Part shown: positions 14,943 to 25,652 of the stretch, in pieces | How the letters are laid out: the number at the start of each line of letters is the position of its first letter | How positions within the stretch are numbered: the first letter of the stretch is position 1 | Translations under genes and position numbers: made by a program | NCBI GenBank assembly: GCA_016931935.1 | Contig: JAFGDW010000275.1 | Location: forward strand, 1 to 40,228 | Direction of reading: 5' to 3' | Length of the DNA stretch: 40,228 nucleotides | Source of the DNA: Candidatus Zhuqueibacterota bacterium | Lineage (GTDB): Bacteria; Zhuqueibacterota; Zhuqueibacteria; Thermofontimicrobiales; Thiofontviventaceae | The notes under the pieces: generated by a model | Told to the model about the DNA's origin: nothing | What the model saw: only the letters and a program-made list of their open reading frames with translations | Database searches by the model: none

Positions 14943-17900
14943 ATGAGCAAGCGAACTCTTATTCTATTGTCACTGTGTTGGTTCCTTACGGTGGCATCGA
15001 CTGCAAACGCGACTGATTACCAATCTGAACTTCTTACCGTCTTACCCCACACAAACATCCTGTTTCAGGAAAAGCCTGAATTAGTGGGTGTGTTGAACGC
15101 GTTCATGGAACAGCTTCCCGCCTCCTACAATAAACATGAAGCGCTGATAAAAGCAGGTGATATTTTGTGGAATTATGGCCTGCTTGCAGATCAGACTGTA
15201 GTTCAGCGGGAATTAGATGCGCAGGTTTTACGCTATCCATCCAGGTTTATGCGCACGTCTGAGGTTCGCCGTTCATCCGGGAAGAAATATCGCGTTATGC
15301 AAGCCGATGGCGCTTCTTCGGTTTCAACACTCCTTGAAGATTTTCAGGTAAATGAAAATGGTGGTAGTTGCATGCAAACATCGGCCGCTGTCGCTTCGTC
15401 GGGAAATGGTAGTTATATTGTCGTCTGGGTGGATTATCGCAACGTAAATACAGATATTTATGCACGAATTTATAATAGCAGTGGTGAACCAATAAGCAAT
15501 GAGCTGCTCATCAATGAGTTGACAGATGGTTCCACCAAATTAAATCCGGTTGTCGGGATGGATGCGAACGGGAATTTTGTTGTGGCCTGGGAGCAGCGTG
15601 CCGCAGCATCAGGAACAATCCTTGTTCGGCGTTTTAGTGCGGCTGGTATTGCGCAGACCTCCGTGATCGATGCTGGTTTGGTTGGTGATCAAACGGCCAT
15701 TGCTATGGCACCTGATGGACGGTTTACGGTTGTTTGGCAAAGCGAAAATAGCGACATTTACGCCCAACTGTTTCTTGCATCCGGTGACGTAAATGGCAGT
15801 CCCTTGCTGGTAAACGCCGGCGCAACCGATGGTACCCAGTCGTACCCGGATATTGCCATGGATGATACAGGGAATTTTACAATTACATGGCAAGGGAACG
15901 GTATTTTTGCCAAGCGTTACAATAGCAACGGCGTAGCAACATCGGAAATTATCACTGTTTCGACTAATTCAGGCGCCAACGCCGCTATCGCTGTGGATTC
16001 AGATAATAATTTTGTTGTCGCATGGACGCAGAACGAAGCAGTTAATGCCAGGTGGTATTCCTTGCTCAATGTGCCATCGAATGCATTTGTCGTCCACGAA
16101 CACACGGATGAAAGTTACATGAATCCCACGATAGCATCACTTGATGTCGCCATTAGAAGTGATGATTCAATCGATTTTGTCTGGAATTATACTGTTAATT
16201 TGCGTTCTTATTATAATTCAAAAATTTATAAAGAGTGTACAGATGCTAATGGAAGCGCTGTCTCCTCATTAACGGTAAAGGATGTTGATTACGAGTTAAC
16301 TAAACCGCGGATTATTAGTTTAAACAATTCACGTTTTATTGTCTGGCAAGATGCGCAAAAAACTAAATTTGATAATGACATTATTATGAAGGGCTATGAT
16401 TTCAATGATTCGATTATCCTGAATGATACACGTGTTAATAATGACAGCGGCACAAGTTATCAGACACAACCAGCCATCAATGCCTATTATAATACTGAAT
16501 TTATAGCCGGATGGCTGGATTACCGCGATGGCGAAAATGGGTTTTATGCTGCCCAAAACAATGTGTTTCAAGGTAAAAATTCCGCAGATTCAAAATTGGT
16601 GTTCAATAATACCGACTGGTTCACCTCCAGATTGTTCTCATTAATGGATTTCACCTTTCACTCAGATCGTCAGGGCATGTCTTCACTACTCTATGCAATT
16701 TATGAATCGTCTGGCGGGGCGGCTTCTTGGCATATTTTAGGTTACAGTGAGTATAATCAATCGCAAAATTTAACCTCAGACACCCAGGTTTCCAAGTGGG
16801 TCAATACTTCGAACATGGCGTTGAATGGCGCTGATTTCGCTTATCAAAGTGACGGCTCTGCTGTAAAATGTTATATCGAACAAAATCCCTACACCGGAAC
16901 GTCGACAACAAAATTATATATTGATGGCATTCCGGAATTTCCACTTTCTGATAATTATCACACGAATCCTAAAATAGCGATCGCTCCGAATAATCTACGT
17001 TTTGTCACGTGGGAAGCCTCGGATGGATCAATCCAAATGATTATGGCGAATGAAAATTCCTTCATCGGTTCGCAGATCACTGTCAACGATGATAACGTAT
17101 CATCAAATAATCAAAAGGTAAAACCGGAAATCACTTCGGGCGGATCCAGAGTCATTGTTACATGGCAGGATACACGAACCGGTAATGCAGATACATATGC
17201 CCAAATTTTCACATCCGACGGCACAAACATCGGCGCTAATTTCAAAGTGAATGATGATGGCGGAACCGACGATCAATACGCTCCGGTTATCGCTGTGAAT
17301 TCCACCGGTGATTTTATCATTGCCTGGGAAGATTATCGTAATGGCAATGCTGATATTTATGCCCAACGCTATTATGCCGATGGGACTCCATTTGGTAATA
17401 ACTATCGCGTGAACAACGATGCCGGCACTACCCGACAACTGGCGCCGGCAATGGACGTGTATCAGGATCGGGTCTATTTTACCTGGCAGGACAACCGCAT
17501 CGCAAATCAGGGCTGGGATGTATTTGCCCGTGTCGAAAGTTTCCCGGCGCTGGGAGCATCGCCGGTATTATCGGTGGATGCAGGCGGTCTGGATTTTGGC
17601 GCTTATTCAATAACATTAACATTTACGATTCATAATACCGGTGGACGCTCCCTGGATTGGAACATCTCCGAGACCAGCCCATGGATTTCATTGGTTTCAC
17701 CAACCTTCGGCAGTAATGATGCCACCATCACTGTGAACATCGATCGAGCCGGATTAAGCGCCGGAAACTACAGCGATGTGCTGGCGATAACGTCCAATGG
17801 CGGCAGCGTGGATTTGCCGGTATCGATGCAGGTTATTCCCATTAGCGTTTATTTTACCGATAATTTTGAGGACGGAAATGCCAATGGCTGGAAACCGCTG

Positions 17901-20900
17901 ACTTCTGACCGCTGGGCTATCGTGCCGGATGGCGGTTATCACAGTTATTGTCTGCAAGCATCAGGATTTGAAGGTGATGAATACTCGATCGTTGATGGCA
18001 TGAGTTTCAAAGATTTTGAGCTTTATGTTCAAGTAAAAACCATGGAAGATTTGAATGCCAATCCCGGTGCAACCGTTGCTATTCTGTTCGGACTTCAGAA
18101 TTCAGCCAATCAATATTATTTGAAATTATGTGCGTGGAGTCCGGAAAACAAACTATATCGCATTGTGAATGGGCAGGTGGATGTGATTGCAACTTATCCG
18201 GGAACCACGATTGCTGACAATATATATCACGATGTCAGAGTTATAAAACGTAACGGCACTATTCGTGTTTACTACGATACAGCGGAAATCATGAATGTTT
18301 CCGATAATGCAATTACCATCGGGCAAATCGCGCTTGGATCGTATCAAAGTTCGGTATGCTTTGATGACATCACCATTACCGGAGAACAGATTTCAACGCC
18401 CGAAATTACAGGAGCCGTGACTGGCAAGCTTCGTCAACCGCTGGCTTATCAGGCGAGTGGCGCAGTCAGCGATTTACAGCATCCGTTGGAATATCAGTTC
18501 GATTGGGGTGACGGAAACGTCTCGTCGTGGGGTGCTGCTGAACAAGCACACGCGTTTGCAGTAACCGGAACCTTTTCGGTTCGGGTAAAGGCGCGTTGCC
18601 AAACGGATAATATTATTCTATCGGCGTGGTCATCACCGGTCGATGTTAATATCTCGGCCTGTCAATTGACCGTAAATGTCACACCTGCGGATAAAGCAAC
18701 CATTGGTGCCGATCCCGATCAAACGGAGTTTAGCTATAATGATCAGGTGATTTTATTCGTAATTCCCGTTGCGGAATACCAGTTCTCCCACTGGGAAGGC
18801 GACCTGACCGGTGACGACATGCCGGGCACGCTGATAATGAACGCGGACAAAAACGTTACCGCTGTAATTCTTCCAATCCCTGAAATCATATCGACTCCCG
18901 CGGCCCCGACCGGACCGGACAGCGCTAAAGTTGGCATGCACATCAGTTTTACTACCGAGGGCGCTATCAGCAATTTAGCGCACCCGCCTGAATATCAATT
19001 TGATTGGGGCAATAATTCACTCTCCGCCTGGAGCACACCACAACAATCGATCGCTTACGCTGACGCCGGAACATTTTCCGTAAAGGCGCGCGCTCGCTGT
19101 CAGACGCATCCCGATAAAATATCTGAATGGTCGGAAACGGCGACTGTGCACATTTCCTTCTGTCAACTATCTACAACCGTTGTGCCTGGGGATGCAGGGA
19201 CAATTATTATCACCCCGGATAAATCCAGTTTCGCGTACCTTGATACTGTGACTGTCGCTGCAAATCCATATCCCGGATATGAACTTGAAGGATGGAGCGG
19301 CGACGTCAGCGGCAGCGATTCCAGCTATTCATTAATCATGGATAGTGATAAATCGGTCATTATAAACTACACGAGAATTAAACGTGATCCGGTTCATTTT
19401 ACATTTAAATCAATTGATGAAAATTATCCTGTCATCATTCAGGCAATCGAATCATTGATTATCGAAATGGAGCCTGGTGATGAGATTGGTGTTTTTACGC
19501 CGGGTGGTTTGTGTGTCGGTGCATCTGTATTCACCGGATTGTTACCGCTGAGTGTGGTTGCCTATCAGGACGATCCGCAAACCGACGACATCGATGGTTA
19601 TATTTCTGGTGAGCCGATGTTGTTCCGTGTATGGGATGCGAGCAATGGTGATGAAACGGAGTTTGCAGCTATTCCACATTACAATCTGGGTGATGGCACA
19701 TTTGGATTCCAAACATATTCAATCATTTCCAATCTGGAGGTGATTGGCTTTACACAACTTAAACTCGTGTTTAATCCCGGCTGGAGCTGGCTGTCGATGA
19801 ATATCCAATCCGTGTTACCAAATGTGGAGCACATGTTCGCAAATACGACTCACCTGGGAATTTTAATCGACGGCGCTGGAAATTTCTACGCCCCCGGCTT
19901 GATGAACAGCATTGGTGAATGGGATGTGAAAAATGGTTACAAAATTTATGTGTACGCCAAAGATAGTATTATGGTGACCGGAAGTCAAATTCCGGCTTAT
20001 ACACCGATTGAGTTAAATGAACGCTGGAATTTTATTTCATACCTGCCAAATCAGCCCATGGCTCCGGAATCTGCCTTTAGTTCGATTGTTGATAATTTGG
20101 AAATCGTCAAAAATGATAATGGCCAATTCTATATTCCGGGTTTGTTAAGCAGCATGGATGAAATGATGCCGCTTGAAGGCTACAAACTCTACATGACGGC
20201 TGCCAAAACGTTTAGCTATCCGGCGGACATGACGCTATCAAAGGGGGGACATTACGATGTACGAAACACATCTGCTGGCGGGCATTTCACACATCCTGTC
20301 CGGACAGGTGATAATTATGTGATTGTTGTCGACGCTATTCAAATGAACAATGCTTCGTTCGATCAGGGTGATGAAATTGGCGTGTTTACGGCAGAGGGCC
20401 GCTGCGTGGGAAGTTCGGTATACGATGGACAAACACCGATTGCGATTGTTGCCTGGGCCGATGATAACAAAACGGAGGCTGTGGATGGATTTTCAGAAGG
20501 TGATGTCATGCATTTCCGTATTTGGGATGCCAATACCAACAGCGAGAGTGAAGCTGCGGCTGCCTACACCAAAGGCGATGGCCAGTTCGGCAATTTAAGC
20601 TATGCGCGAATATCCACGCTCTCATCAACTACAACAGATGTCGCCGGAGTGAGCGGCGCACTTCCGACAGAATTTGCGCTGCACCAGAATTATCCCAATC
20701 CGTTTAACCCGGAAACACAAATTCGATTTGAGATGCCCCGGGAAGAAAGCGCGTCACTTTGTATTTATAATATGCATGGCCAATTGGTAGAAACGCTGGT
20801 CAATGGCCGTTTGAATGCAGGAAGTTATTCAATAACATGGCAGGCACAAAATCATACAAGTGGCATTTATCTATGCCATTTCCAGGCTGGCGATTATGAG

Positions 20901-20930
20901 CAATCGATTAAATTAATGCTGGTGAAATAA
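14943..20930 (+). CDS. Very large modular secreted protein with beta-propeller-like repeats and sorting tail
   Basis: 1995 residues, first gene of a three-gene operon. Domains in order: signal peptide (1-23, ending ANA); propeller-like repeats of the type GNFVVAWEQ / GDFIIAWEDYRNGNADIYAQ (about 128-870); a BACON-like sandwich with SLDWNISETSPWISL (873-970); a concanavalin-A-like domain from NFEDGNANGW (972-1146), similar to that of the 7002 gene; a PKD-like domain with YQFDWGDG and a bacterial-repeat domain with YQFSHWEGDLTG (1150-1310); a second PKD/repeat pair (1313-1478); a GDEIGVFTPGGLCVGASV module (1482-1602); a GWSWLS / RWNFISYLP tandem (1608-1762); a second GDEIGVFTAEGRCVGSS module (1786-1900); and a type IX-like sorting tail with NYPNPFNPETQ (1907-1995). 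It is probably a cell-surface or released adhesin/binding protein; no enzyme domain is recognised. Confidence 0.85.
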   Translation: MSKRTLILLSLCWFLTVASTANATDYQSELLTVLPHTNILFQEKPELVGVLNAFMEQLPASYNKHEALIKAGDILWNYGLLADQTVVQRELDAQVLRYPSRFMRTSEVRRSSGKKYRVMQADGASSVSTLLEDFQVNENGGSCMQTSAAVASSGNGSYIVVWVDYRNVNTDIYARIYNSSGEPISNELLINELTDGSTKLNPVVGMDANGNFVVAWEQRAAASGTILVRRFSAAGIAQTSVIDAGLVGDQTAIAMAPDGRFTVVWQSENSDIYAQLFLASGDVNGSPLLVNAGATDGTQSYPDIAMDDTGNFTITWQGNGIFAKRYNSNGVATSEIITVSTNSGANAAIAVDSDNNFVVAWTQNEAVNARWYSLLNVPSNAFVVHEHTDESYMNPTIASLDVAIRSDDSIDFVWNYTVNLRSYYNSKIYKECTDANGSAVSSLTVKDVDYELTKPRIISLNNSRFIVWQDAQKTKFDNDIIMKGYDFNDSIILNDTRVNNDSGTSYQTQPAINAYYNTEFIAGWLDYRDGENGFYAAQNNVFQGKNSADSKLVFNNTDWFTSRLFSLMDFTFHSDRQGMSSLLYAIYESSGGAASWHILGYSEYNQSQNLTSDTQVSKWVNTSNMALNGADFAYQSDGSAVKCYIEQNPYTGTSTTKLYIDGIPEFPLSDNYHTNPKIAIAPNNLRFVTWEASDGSIQMIMANENSFIGSQITVNDDNVSSNNQKVKPEITSGGSRVIVTWQDTRTGNADTYAQIFTSDGTNIGANFKVNDDGGTDDQYAPVIAVNSTGDFIIAWEDYRNGNADIYAQRYYADGTPFGNNYRVNNDAGTTRQLAPAMDVYQDRVYFTWQDNRIANQGWDVFARVESFPALGASPVLSVDAGGLDFGAYSITLTFTIHNTGGRSLDWNISETSPWISLVSPTFGSNDATITVNIDRAGLSAGNYSDVLAITSNGGSVDLPVSMQVIPISVYFTDNFEDGNANGWKPLTSDRWAIVPDGGYHSYCLQASGFEGDEYSIVDGMSFKDFELYVQVKTMEDLNANPGATVAILFGLQNSANQYYLKLCAWSPENKLYRIVNGQVDVIATYPGTTIADNIYHDVRVIKRNGTIRVYYDTAEIMNVSDNAITIGQIALGSYQSSVCFDDITITGEQISTPEITGAVTGKLRQPLAYQASGAVSDLQHPLEYQFDWGDGNVSSWGAAEQAHAFAVTGTFSVRVKARCQTDNIILSAWSSPVDVNISACQLTVNVTPADKATIGADPDQTEFSYNDQVILFVIPVAEYQFSHWEGDLTGDDMPGTLIMNADKNVTAVILPIPEIISTPAAPTGPDSAKVGMHISFTTEGAISNLAHPPEYQFDWGNNSLSAWSTPQQSIAYADAGTFSVKARARCQTHPDKISEWSETATVHISFCQLSTTVVPGDAGTIIITPDKSSFAYLDTVTVAANPYPGYELEGWSGDVSGSDSSYSLIMDSDKSVIINYTRIKRDPVHFTFKSIDENYPVIIQAIESLIIEMEPGDEIGVFTPGGLCVGASVFTGLLPLSVVAYQDDPQTDDIDGYISGEPMLFRVWDASNGDETEFAAIPHYNLGDGTFGFQTYSIISNLEVIGFTQLKLVFNPGWSWLSMNIQSVLPNVEHMFANTTHLGILIDGAGNFYAPGLMNSIGEWDVKNGYKIYVYAKDSIMVTGSQIPAYTPIELNERWNFISYLPNQPMAPESAFSSIVDNLEIVKNDNGQFYIPGLLSSMDEMMPLEGYKLYMTAAKTFSYPADMTLSKGGHYDVRNTSAGGHFTHPVRTGDNYVIVVDAIQMNNASFDQGDEIGVFTAEGRCVGSSVYDGQTPIAIVAWADDNKTEAVDGFSEGDVMHFRIWDANTNSESEAAAAYTKGDGQFGNLSYARISTLSSTTTDVAGVSGALPTEFALHQNYPNPFNPETQIRFEMPREESASLCIYNMHGQLVETLVNGRLNAGSYSITWQAQNHTSGIYLCHFQAGDYEQSIKLMLVK

Positions 20931-20975
20931 CAACAAACCTAAATACGGATTATTATTTAACCAATGGAGAAAGAA

Positions 20976-23900
20976 ATGAAGTTGAACAACATTCTAATTT
21001 ATGGAATTTTATTGTTAATTTCTCTTCTCGCTTTCAATTCATTAGTAATTGCTGCCGAACCGTTCGTGCTTGTTTCCGATATCCGTGCAAACGAATATGA
21101 AAATAGTCTCGTTTACAATGCAGCTAAAGAACCACGTATTGCCGTCAATGAAGCGGGGGATCTTATTATTTGTTGGATAAATAAAGACCATATTAATGAT
21201 ACTCCCGACGTACTATTTAATCGATTTTCAAAAAATGGGACAAAATTGGATGACCAGAAAATTGTGGAAGACGAATTCCACAATGAAACCCCTGAAGTAT
21301 TGTATCATTCGAATGGCGAATTTATGATTATGTGGGCACATCTGATCGGGAAATATTGGATTATTAAGGCTCAGAAATATAGTGCAGATGGTAATAGCAT
21401 AGGCAACCAGTCGAATATGAGCACTGATATTTCAGGTGGTGATGTATTTAGAGAACCAGAATTTTCTATCATTAATCAAAACGAATTAATTTTTTCATGG
21501 TATGGTGGAGGCTGGGCTAACGGTGATAATGGTGTGTGTGAAATATATGCACGCCGATATAATTGGACTGGTGATGCACTAACCGCTTCATCTACAATAA
21601 ACAGCATAACTACAGGTGAACAAAAATATTGTAGTGTGGTAGCAAAATCGAATGGAAATTCGGTTATCTGCTGGCATGATAGCCGCAATACATCCAACTA
21701 TGAAATATATGCACAGGTATTGAATTCGGATGGAACGAGAAAAGGTGCTGATTTTAAAGTAAACAGTAACAATTTGGGAATTCATCTTGGAAATGTATTT
21801 GAATCATCAATCGCCATAGATGGAAACGATAACTATGCAATTGCCTGGGCTGAAAAAAGCAATGATTTGTGCGATATTTATGTTCAATGGTATACTTCGG
21901 ATGATCAACCGATTGGTGGAAATACCCGCGTCAACGATATTGTCGGAATTGCAACCGAAACAGATGTTGCTATTGCAGCGGATGAATCCGGGAACTGGAT
22001 GGTATGTTGGCAAGAGGAACGGAACGGTACGTATGATGTGTATGCACAATACTTTCGAGCGCCGCTTCAACCGGAAGGAGCAAACTTTCGTGTAGATCAG
22101 GTAGCGAACAGTACAACAGCTACAGCGCCAGATGTTGTACTTAAAAATGGCTGCGCCTACTTTGCCTGGAGTAGTACCCAGGTAAACAATTTCACAGATG
22201 TCTATTTTAATATCATGAAACTCCCGGGAACAATTTTAGTTTCTGAACCACAACCGGGCGTCGAATGTAGCGTCGGTGCAGCACAAGAAATTCGTTGGCA
22301 GGCTGATAATGTTGGTGTAACAGTGAATGTCGACTTATCCATCGATAATGGTCTTTCATGGAAACGGATTTTGACCGAAACGGAAAATGATGGCGCAGAA
22401 TTTTGGAAACCATCAATCGAAGATATTTCGGATCAGTGTGTGATTAAAGTGAGCAACATAAAGAATCAAACGATATTTGCAACAAGCAGCGGTACCTTCA
22501 AAATCCTTACCGACCTTGGAAAACTTACGTCCATTGCTCCCCAAATCCCTTCCGGCTGGCCAGCGCCAGAACTCGATGGCAAAATCGATGAACCGATCTG
22601 GAATGTGGCTGCGCCAGAATCGCTGCTGCAAGGCGGCGTGCCGGATGCGTGGGGCATAACGTGGGATGCGCTCGATGACAATCTGGTTATCTGGCGGGCG
22701 TTATGGAGTGCGGAAACAAATCAACTATACGTGGCGGTGCAGGTCAATGATGATGTAAAAGGAACATTTGATGACAACGATCCGGCCGTTGATGACTACA
22801 ATTCCTGGAATGACGATTCGATTGAATTTTTCACCGATGGCGATCACTCCGGTGGCGATTATGACGATAATTTTATCGACGCCCAGCAATGGCGGGTGAG
22901 TGGCGAAAACATTCGCAATTTACGGAATTATGAAGCGAACGGCAGTCAGGCATATGAAGGTACGGATTTTGTCCCGGCGGTGCGTTATCTGGCGGATGAC
23001 GTCTGGACATGTGAAGCCGTATTTACGATTTACGATGAATTGCCGGCAATCGAAAAAATCCTCACTGTGGGGCAAACAATTGGCTGGAATGTCTGGTACA
23101 ACGATTCCGACGATGAATTGCTGGATGGTACCTACCAACGGGATCATCAGGTTGGCTGGTTGTATAGTGGACCGGCATTTAAACAAGCGGACTATTTTGG
23201 CGAATTGAAGTTACAATCGGCTGTACTTCCCACAGCCTGGCACTATCAGGGCAATACCGGCAAGAATGCTACCATAATTATTTCTCCGCAAATTGAACCC
23301 CAGGTTGAAGGTGCGCCAATCCAACCCGGCGATTATATTGGCGCGTTTACCAGCAGTGGCGTGTGCGCCGGCTGGGTACGATGGATCGACCAAAATATCA
23401 GCCTGACCATCGATGGCGATAATGATCTCACCTCGGAAATTGAAGGTTTTACGGCGAATGAATTGATAAACTATCGAATTTATCGGCCAGCCACGCTACA
23501 GGAATGGATCGTGAATCAGGTTGCGTACAATTCGGGAACAGGCCTGTTTAATCATAACGCCTTCATGATTCTCAGCACATTAAATGTGGATGTGACCGAA
23601 ACAATTTCCACCCCGACCGTTCCGACAGGTGTGGCGAGTGCGAAAGCGGGGATGACACTGACGTTTACAACCAGTGGCGCGATCAGTAATCAGGGCCACG
23701 CGGTCGAATATCAATTCGATTGGGGAAACGAAACGCAGTCAGAATGGGGCGATGCACAGCAATCCATTAGTTACTCTACGGCCGGTACATTTAGTGTGAA
23801 AGCCCGCGCCTGTTGTCAGGAGCATCCCGATGTCGTATCGGAATGGTCGGACGCTGTGAGCGTGGTGATCTCATATTGCCAGCTTACAACCACTGTTTTG

Positions 23901-25643
23901 CCCGAGGGTACCGGATCGATAGCTATACTTCCCGATCAAACAGATTTCCTATATCAGGATAAAGTTACACTTACGGCAATGCCCAACGTTGGGTATGAAA
24001 TCGATGCCTGGAGCGGCGACCTGAGCGGCAGTGAATCCAGTTACGAACTGGTTATGGATGATGATAAATCCGTAACTGTGCAATTCAAGAAAATCAAGCG
24101 CACGCCGGTACATTTTAGTTTCAGCATGACAGGAGAAAATTATCCGGTCGCGATTCAAGCTGTTGCAGGCATGATACCGGAAGTTGGTGATGAAATTGCT
24201 GTGTTCACTCCTGGCGGCCTGTGTGTTGGCGCATCGGTCTGGACCGGCTTGCTGCCACTTTCCATTTCCGCCTGGAAAGACGATCCGCAGACAGATGCTG
24301 TAGATGGTTACCTGGACAACGAACCAATGCAATTCCGCGTATGGGATGCCGGCGCCAACGATGCGGGCGTCGAATTATTGGCAACTCCCGAATATCAGTT
24401 GGGAGATGGTACATTTGGTTACCAAACATATTCAATTGTATCCACACTGACGATTGTGCCGCTTGTCCAGCAAAAAATTGTGTTCCAACCGGGATGGAGT
24501 TGGGTGTCAATGCCAATTCAACCCGAATTTCCACATGTGGAATCCGTCTTCCAACAAACCGCGCATTTGGACATATTAATAGATGGCAGTGGTAATTTCT
24601 ATGTACCCGGTTTAGTGAATAGTATCGGCGACTGGAATGTGAAAAATGGCTATAAAATCCATCTTTCAGCCAAAGACAGCATATTGGTCACGGGGCAACG
24701 AATTCCGGCGACCACTCCGATTGAGCTGAATGAACATTGGAATTTCATTGCGTATTTACCCGATCACCCAATGGCTACCGAAGCCGCAGTCAGCCCCATC
24801 GTTGACAAAATGGAGATTCTGAAAAACGATCATGGCCAATTTTATATTCCCGGACTGTTGAATACAATGGAAGAAATGCAGCCAATGGAAGGCTACAAAT
24901 TGTATATGAGCGAAGCAACATCGTTTACCTACCCAATACATATGACTTTGGCGAAGCATACGCAAACGGTTATTTCACAGCCTTCGGCAGCGGAGCACTT
25001 TAGTTATCACGACCAGACCGGTGATAATTATGTGGTAATCGTTGACAATGTTACGCTGAATAACGCCCGGCTTGAACCGAATGATGAAATCGGCGTGTTT
25101 ACGACGGATGGCGTTTGTGTCGGAGCTGCCCGCTGGGAAGGAACTCCGCATCAGGCAATCGTTGCATGGGCGGATGACCAGCAAACGGAAGCGATTGATG
25201 GATATCTGAATAGTGATGTAGTTCAATTCCGCATTTGGGATGCCAGTGACGATTGCGAGTTTATTGCTTCAGCGATCTATTCAAAAGGGGATGGTCGGTT
25301 TGGCAACACCGGCTATGCCCATATTTCCGAAATCTCAGCATTAACGACGGATATTGTTGGCGTTCAGGGACAATTACCGACAGAATTTGCCCTGCGCCAA
25401 AATTATCCCAATCCGTTCAATCCGGAAACGCACATCCTGTTTGAGTTGCCGGCGGCGGAACGGGCAACGCTGACAATTTACAATATGCATGGCCAACTGG
25501 TGGAAACACTGGTCAATGGCCGGCTAAATGCAGGAAGTTATTCAATAACATGGCAGGCACTGAATCAACCGAGCGGCATCTATCTGTGTTATTTTACAGC
25601 AGGGAATTACCAAAAATCCATAAAATTACTGTTAGTAAAATAG
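20976..25643 (+). CDS. Large modular secreted protein, paralogue of the preceding gene
   Basis: 1555 residues from ATG 20976. The upstream in-frame ATG at 20964 is less likely because GGAG at 20966-20969 sits 6 nt before 20976 as its Shine-Dalgarno. Domains: signal peptide (1-27, LLLISLLAFNSLVIAA); propeller-like repeats (to about 419); a sandwich opening ILVSEPQPG (420-512); a CBM9-like domain with ELDGKIDEPIW and DSIEFFTDGDHSGG (527-749), like the 7002 protein; a GAFTSSGVCAGWV module (751-872); PKD plus bacterial-repeat pair (876-1039); a GDEIAVFTPGGLCVGASV module (1042-1162); GWSWVSM / HWNFIAYLP tandem (1169-1324); a third module (1347-1459); sorting tail (1467-1555). The last 514 residues are collinear with the last 514 of the preceding protein. 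The gap between the two genes is 45 bp (33 bp to the alternative start), so they are one operon. Confidence 0.85.
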   Translation: MKLNNILIYGILLLISLLAFNSLVIAAEPFVLVSDIRANEYENSLVYNAAKEPRIAVNEAGDLIICWINKDHINDTPDVLFNRFSKNGTKLDDQKIVEDEFHNETPEVLYHSNGEFMIMWAHLIGKYWIIKAQKYSADGNSIGNQSNMSTDISGGDVFREPEFSIINQNELIFSWYGGGWANGDNGVCEIYARRYNWTGDALTASSTINSITTGEQKYCSVVAKSNGNSVICWHDSRNTSNYEIYAQVLNSDGTRKGADFKVNSNNLGIHLGNVFESSIAIDGNDNYAIAWAEKSNDLCDIYVQWYTSDDQPIGGNTRVNDIVGIATETDVAIAADESGNWMVCWQEERNGTYDVYAQYFRAPLQPEGANFRVDQVANSTTATAPDVVLKNGCAYFAWSSTQVNNFTDVYFNIMKLPGTILVSEPQPGVECSVGAAQEIRWQADNVGVTVNVDLSIDNGLSWKRILTETENDGAEFWKPSIEDISDQCVIKVSNIKNQTIFATSSGTFKILTDLGKLTSIAPQIPSGWPAPELDGKIDEPIWNVAAPESLLQGGVPDAWGITWDALDDNLVIWRALWSAETNQLYVAVQVNDDVKGTFDDNDPAVDDYNSWNDDSIEFFTDGDHSGGDYDDNFIDAQQWRVSGENIRNLRNYEANGSQAYEGTDFVPAVRYLADDVWTCEAVFTIYDELPAIEKILTVGQTIGWNVWYNDSDDELLDGTYQRDHQVGWLYSGPAFKQADYFGELKLQSAVLPTAWHYQGNTGKNATIIISPQIEPQVEGAPIQPGDYIGAFTSSGVCAGWVRWIDQNISLTIDGDNDLTSEIEGFTANELINYRIYRPATLQEWIVNQVAYNSGTGLFNHNAFMILSTLNVDVTETISTPTVPTGVASAKAGMTLTFTTSGAISNQGHAVEYQFDWGNETQSEWGDAQQSISYSTAGTFSVKARACCQEHPDVVSEWSDAVSVVISYCQLTTTVLPEGTGSIAILPDQTDFLYQDKVTLTAMPNVGYEIDAWSGDLSGSESSYELVMDDDKSVTVQFKKIKRTPVHFSFSMTGENYPVAIQAVAGMIPEVGDEIAVFTPGGLCVGASVWTGLLPLSISAWKDDPQTDAVDGYLDNEPMQFRVWDAGANDAGVELLATPEYQLGDGTFGYQTYSIVSTLTIVPLVQQKIVFQPGWSWVSMPIQPEFPHVESVFQQTAHLDILIDGSGNFYVPGLVNSIGDWNVKNGYKIHLSAKDSILVTGQRIPATTPIELNEHWNFIAYLPDHPMATEAAVSPIVDKMEILKNDHGQFYIPGLLNTMEEMQPMEGYKLYMSEATSFTYPIHMTLAKHTQTVISQPSAAEHFSYHDQTGDNYVVIVDNVTLNNARLEPNDEIGVFTTDGVCVGAARWEGTPHQAIVAWADDQQTEAIDGYLNSDVVQFRIWDASDDCEFIASAIYSKGDGRFGNTGYAHISEISALTTDIVGVQGQLPTEFALRQNYPNPFNPETHILFELPAAERATLTIYNMHGQLVETLVNGRLNAGSYSITWQALNQPSGIYLCYFTAGNYQKSIKLLLVK

Positions 25644-25652
25644 GAGATAGCA

